Shown here in pieces: positions 60,736 through 64,000 of a stretch of DNA of 64,000 bases. The notes below the pieces were generated by a model. The model had not been told where the DNA came from and ran no database searches. It saw only the letters and a list, made by a program, of their open reading frames with translations. A program made the position numbers and the translations under genes. The DNA is from Streptomyces sp. SW4. Its GTDB lineage: Bacteria; Actinomycetota; Actinomycetes; Streptomycetales; Streptomycetaceae. Within the stretch, counting starts at the first letter, position 1. Every line of letters begins with the position of its first letter. The DNA lies in contig QKWM01000001.1 of the NCBI GenBank assembly GCA_003248315.1, forward strand, positions 434,001 to 498,000, in the 5' to 3' direction.

Positions 60736-60909
60736 GTGACACCGGAGAAGACGAATCGCGATCAGCGCCCCAAGGAACGCCCGGAACGCGCGGGCCGCCG
60801 GCCCGGAGAGCTCGGCAGCCTGGACGTGTGGGCCCGGTCCGCCCCGATCCGCCTGGCGGGCTACGAGGACGATCTGGCCGAGCCCCACATCCTGCCCAGC
60901 GTGGACTGA
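60736..60909 (+). CDS. Small hypothetical protein, 57 residues
   Basis: GTG start with an AAGGAG site 6 bases ahead. The N-terminal half is Arg/Pro-rich (RDQRPKERPERAGRRPG); the second half, LDVWARSAPIRLAGYEDDL, then AEPHILPSVD-stop, is less biased and looks constrained. There is no cysteine, membrane segment or signal peptide. I do not recognise it. A short regulatory or RiPP-like peptide is conceivable, but no modification enzyme is adjacent. Confidence 0.5.
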   Translation: MTPEKTNRDQRPKERPERAGRRPGELGSLDVWARSAPIRLAGYEDDLAEPHILPSVD

Positions 60910-60963
60910 CACCCGCCCGCCCCGGGCGGTCGCCGGCAGCATGGGCGTGCGAGACTCACGCCC

Positions 60964-61446
60964 ATGCTGATCAGGGAAGCAACGGCCGACGACTGGCCGC
61001 GCATCTGGCCCTTCTGGCACCGCATCGTGGCCGCCGGAGAGACCTACGCCTGGGACCCGGGGACCTCCGAGGAGCAGGCCCGGAAGCTGTGGATGGGCCC
61101 CGCCAAGCGGGTCTTCGTCGCCGAGGACGACGCCGGCACCGTCATCGCCTCCGCCTACGTCACCCCGAACTACGGCGGTCCCGCCGCCCGGATCGCCAAC
61201 GCGGGCTTCATGGTCGACCCCGACCACGCGGGCCGCGGTGCCGGCCGCGCCCTCGCCGAACACGTCCTGGCCGCCGCCCGGGACGACGGGTACCGCGGCA
61301 TGGTCTTCAACGCCGTCGTCGAGACCAACCCCGCGGTGAAGCTCTGGACCTCCCTCGGCTTCACGATCCTGGGCACGGTGCCGGACGCCTTCGACCACCC
61401 GCGTTTCGGCCCCGTGGGCCTGCACATCATGCACCGGGCCCTCTGA
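60964..61446 (+). CDS. GNAT-family N-acetyltransferase
   Basis: Intact, 160 residues. MLIREATADDWPRIWPFW is the start, NAGFMVDPDHAGRGAGRALAEHVL holds the acetyl-CoA loop GRGAG near residue 92, and NPAVKLWTSLGFTILGTVPDAF is the closing motif. It resembles phosphinothricin acetyltransferase-like or RimI-like small-molecule enzymes. The substrate is not predictable. It lies 54 bp after the small ORF and may be co-transcribed. Confidence 0.8.
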   Translation: MLIREATADDWPRIWPFWHRIVAAGETYAWDPGTSEEQARKLWMGPAKRVFVAEDDAGTVIASAYVTPNYGGPAARIANAGFMVDPDHAGRGAGRALAEHVLAAARDDGYRGMVFNAVVETNPAVKLWTSLGFTILGTVPDAFDHPRFGPVGLHIMHRAL

Positions 61447-61485
61447 CCCGGCACCGGGCACCGGCCGTTCGGCAGGCCCCGGCGC

Positions 61486-62528
61486 TCAGGTGGTCCGCGC
61501 CGGGCCCGTGCTGGCCCGTTCGATCAGCCGGGGACCGGCACCCGCACCGTACGGGCCGGGCCCCGTCCAGCAGGGACGTCAGCTCCGTGGCCGCCGTGCG
61601 CCCGAACTCCACGCTGTCCCGGGAGAGCGCCGACAGCCACGGCTTGACGATGCGGCACAGCGCCGAGTCCTCCCAGGCGACCACCGACACGTCGGCCGGC
61701 ACGGCGAAGCCCAGCTCGGCCGCGGCGGCGACACCGGCGACGGCCATCACGTCGTTGTCGTAGATCAGGGCGGTCGGCGGCGCGGAGCCCTCCAGCACCC
61801 GCCGGGTGGCGGCGGCGCCCTCGGCGTCGGAGTAGTCCGTCGTCACCGACCGCACCTCGGTCAGGCCGCGCCGCTCCGCCTCGGCCCGCAGGGCCCGGAT
61901 GCGGCGCTCGGTGTGCGCGAGTCCCGGCAGCCCGGCGATGTGCGCGATCCGCCGGTGGCCGCGGGCGTACAGGCCGTCCACCAGGGCGGCCATGGCGCCG
62001 GCGTCGTCCGCCCACACCGTCGACAGCCCCGGGTGCCGGTCGTCCGGCGGTCCGCCGATCACCACGGCGGGCAGGCCCAGTTCGTCCAGCAGGTCCGGCC
62101 GCGGGTCGGCGGTGCGCGGGTCGACCACGAGCACGCCGTCCACCCGGTGCTCGGCCCACCACCGGCGGTAGACCGCGCACTCGTCCGCCACGTCCGCCGC
62201 CACCTGGAACAGCAGCCCCAGATGACGCTCCGCCAGCACCTCCTGGATGCCGGAGACCAGCTGGAGGAAGAACGAGTCCACCCCAGCGTGTGCGGCGGGC
62301 GGGCCAGCACGAAGCCGACCGTGGCGGCGCCCTCACCGGCCATCGCGCGGGCCGCGGTGCTCGGCCGCCAGCCCAGCTGCTCGGCGACCCGGCGCACCCG
62401 GTCCCGGGTCACCTCGGAGACCCGGGGCGCCCGTTCAGCGCGAAGGAGACCGCGCTCTCGGAGACGCCGGCGCGCCGCGCGATGTCCTTCATCGTCGGCC
62501 GCCGCGCGGCGGGCCGCCTGGCCGGCAT
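61486..62528 (-). CDS. LacI-family sugar-operon repressor (frameshifted)
   Basis: About 348 residues. The N-terminal helix-turn-helix MKDIARRAGVSESAVSFALNGRPGVS (positions 13 to 38) is classical; the hinge LGWRPSTAARAM follows. The periplasmic-binding-like domain includes GVLVVDPRTADPR, YARGHRRIAHIAG, IYDNDVMAVAG and PADVSVVAWEDS. Restoring bases near 62425, 62287, 61560 and 61541 gives the natural end RASTGPARTT-stop. It diverges from a sugar-binding protein gene, with a long inverted repeat between, and so probably represses that ABC operon. Confidence 0.8.
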
Positions 62529-62561
62529 GGCCGCCCCTTTCCCGGTTCATCGCCCTGATCA

Positions 62562-62599
62562 CTAATGCGCTTGAGTGCAAGGAGCCTAAAGCGCATTAG
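62562..62599. promoter_or_regulatory. 11-bp inverted repeat, probable LacI operator pair
   Basis: CTAATGCGCTT (62562-62572) and AAGCGCATTAG (62589-62599) are perfect arms separated by 16 bp. Partial copies (CTAATGGCG near 62643) occur downstream. The region lies between the LacI gene and the solute-binding protein gene it would control. Confidence 0.65.
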
Positions 62600-62756
62600 C
62601 CGATCACGGCAAGTATTTTCCCGGACTGGCTCCGACCTGCACTAATGGCGTCCCGGTTTCTTTAGTTGCGGTGAATCCATTGACTTCCCGCCGAGCGGCC
62701 CGGCAAGGTGCGCTGGCATCCAGCCGACATCCCGCCGTCCAGGGAGACGTGTCACC

Positions 62757-64000
62757 GTGCCCACCTCACGCCGCACCCTCACCGCCGTCGCCGTCGCCGC
62801 CCTCCTGCTGCCGCTCAGCGCCTGCGGCTCGGGGGCGGCGGCGGGGACCGGCCGACGCCTCCGGCAAGATCGAGGGCGAGATCACCTTCCAGACGTGGAA
62901 CCTGCGGGCCAACTTCAAGTCCTACTTCGAGGGCCTGATCGCCGACTTCGAGAAGCAGCACCCCGGCACCGACGTCAAGTGGATCGACCAGCCCGCCGAG
63001 GGCTACGCCGACAAGATCAGCGCCGACGCCGCGGGCGGCACCCTGCCCGACGTCGTCAACGTCTCACCGGACCTGGTCGCCCCCTGGCCAAGGCCGGTCT
63101 CGCCCTCGACCTGGACCAGGCCGCGCCGCAGTACGAGAAGGAGTACCTGGAGGGCGCCTGGGCGGGCCACCGGGTGCCCGGCCTGGAGGGCACGTACGCC
63201 TTCCCTGGTACCTCAACACCGGGCCGCTGTTCTACAACAAGTCCCTGTTCGAGAAGGCCGGACTCGACCCGGACCGGCCGCCGAGGACGTACGGCGAACT
63301 CTTCGACCAGGCGCTGCGGATGGCCCGGAAGACCGACGGCGAGGTCGCCACGCTCGCCAACGTGCCCACCATCGAGGACTTCGGACGCTACGGCGTCCCC
63401 CTGATGAACGACGAGGGCACCGCCTTCACCTTCAACGACCCCAAGGGCGTCGAACTCCTCACCCGGTACAAGGAGCTGTACGAGGCCGGCGCCCTGGACG
63501 ACCAGGCGCTCACCGCCACCCCGAGTCGTCCGGCAAGAAGTTCCTCACCGGCGCCGTCGCCATGAACCCCGGCAGCGCGCTCGACCTCGCCACCTTCAAG
63601 AAGCAGGCGCCCAGCCTGTACGAGAACATCGGCATCACCGACCAGATCACCAGCACCGGGCACGTCAACATGTACGTCATGGGCCTGATGGTCAACGCGC
63701 AGAGCGACCGCAAGCCCGCGGCCGTCGCCTTCGCCCACCACGTCACCGCCGCCCGGCAGCAGATGTCCTTCGCCAAGAAGGTCGCCGTCTTCCCGAGCAC
63801 CGCCGGTTCCCTCGACGACCCGTACTTCACCGAGGAGGACGGCACCGACGTCACCCGCGTCCGGGTGGCCGCCGCCAAGTCGCTGAAGAACGCGGTGAAC
63901 TACACGCCGGTGCTGTTCAGCGAGCAGATGAAGACCGAGCTGCGCAACCAGGTCGCCAAGGCCCTCCAGGGCAGGCAGAGCCCGAAGGAAGCCCTCGACA
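62757..64000 (+). CDS. Sugar ABC transporter solute-binding lipoprotein (frameshifted, truncated by window edge)
   Basis: The first 414 residues or so are in the window. A lipoprotein signal (TAVAVAALLLPLSACGSG, lipobox LSAC) is followed by a family 1 binding protein fold: ITFQTWNLRANFKSYFEGLI, WIDQPAEGYADKIS, NTGPLFYNKSLFEKAGLDP, TGAVAMNPGS and LKNAVNYTPVLF. Single-base breaks lie near 62852, 63087, 63207 and 63525. GTG has AGGGAG. It would capture a sugar for an ABC permease encoded beyond the right edge and be controlled by the divergent LacI regulator. Confidence 0.8.

Overview
The window is chromosomal DNA from a streptomycete or close actinomycete. GC is very high with strong third-position bias, GTG and TTG starts are common, and neighbouring genes often overlap by ATGA or GTGA. 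The gene content also fits: gnd, panD, glgC with a GlgM-type glycogen synthase, an Rpf-type cell-wall protein and many TetR regulators. No rRNA, tRNA, CRISPR array, transposase or integrase is visible. Many genes are split by single-base frame changes. Each one inspected closely is repaired by restoring one base to a C or G run, so these genes are annotated as whole CDSs with the break points given. This is probably sequencing error rather than pseudogenisation.

Layout. (1) 1-5459 (+): the end of an azole-RiPP-like locus, with a YcaO C-terminus, a SagB-type dehydrogenase and two fused ABC half-transporters, all overlapping. (2) 5777-26835: a catabolic island of about 21 kb. The minus-strand operon is a BVMO-like flavoprotein, a hotdog 3-aminobutyryl-CoA ammonia-lyase-like enzyme, an amine oxidase, an acyl-CoA dehydrogenase, an SDR, an acyl-CoA ligase and an FAD oxidoreductase. 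The plus-strand operon is a possible SCP2-like protein, a glutamine-synthetase-like ligase, a PuuD-like amidase, an acyl-CoA ligase fused to an enoyl-CoA hydratase, an alcohol dehydrogenase and an aldehyde dehydrogenase. A TetR gene, a membrane protein and a PuuB-like oxidase follow. A palindrome close to TTAGTCATNTGNCTAA lies in all three control regions.

(3) 26902-33973: a metallophosphoesterase, a GMC oxidoreductase, a TetR gene, a lipid kinase, a DUF6126-like microprotein and a cation/proton antiporter. Three 19-bp palindromes around CTCGA...TCGAG mark a second TetR circuit. (4) 34187-44943: a second amine-oxidising module with a paralogous PuuB-like oxidase, an MBL hydrolase, an MFS transporter, a Rid protein, a PhyH-like oxygenase, TetR, a paralogous amine oxidase, an SDR, an alcohol dehydrogenase, a cupin and an AraC regulator. 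It has its own repeated operator close to ACAACGGTCGTTACGAAAAT.

(5) 45386-64000: mostly core and envelope functions: panD, an acetyltransferase, a proline-rich protein, gnd, an Rpf-LysM-M23 protein, a DMT exporter, glycogen genes, a secreted GH2 enzyme, a WS/DGAT, a zinc-ribbon SDR-like protein, and a LacI-regulated sugar ABC system cut by the right edge. Minisatellites are concentrated at 48.3-54.3 kb.

The strongest new idea is that regions 2 and 4 are two parallel, separately repressed pathways for unknown amines. Region 2 combines Puu-style gamma-glutamyl protection with CoA activation and beta-oxidation-like chemistry. The substrate is not knowable from sequence alone.
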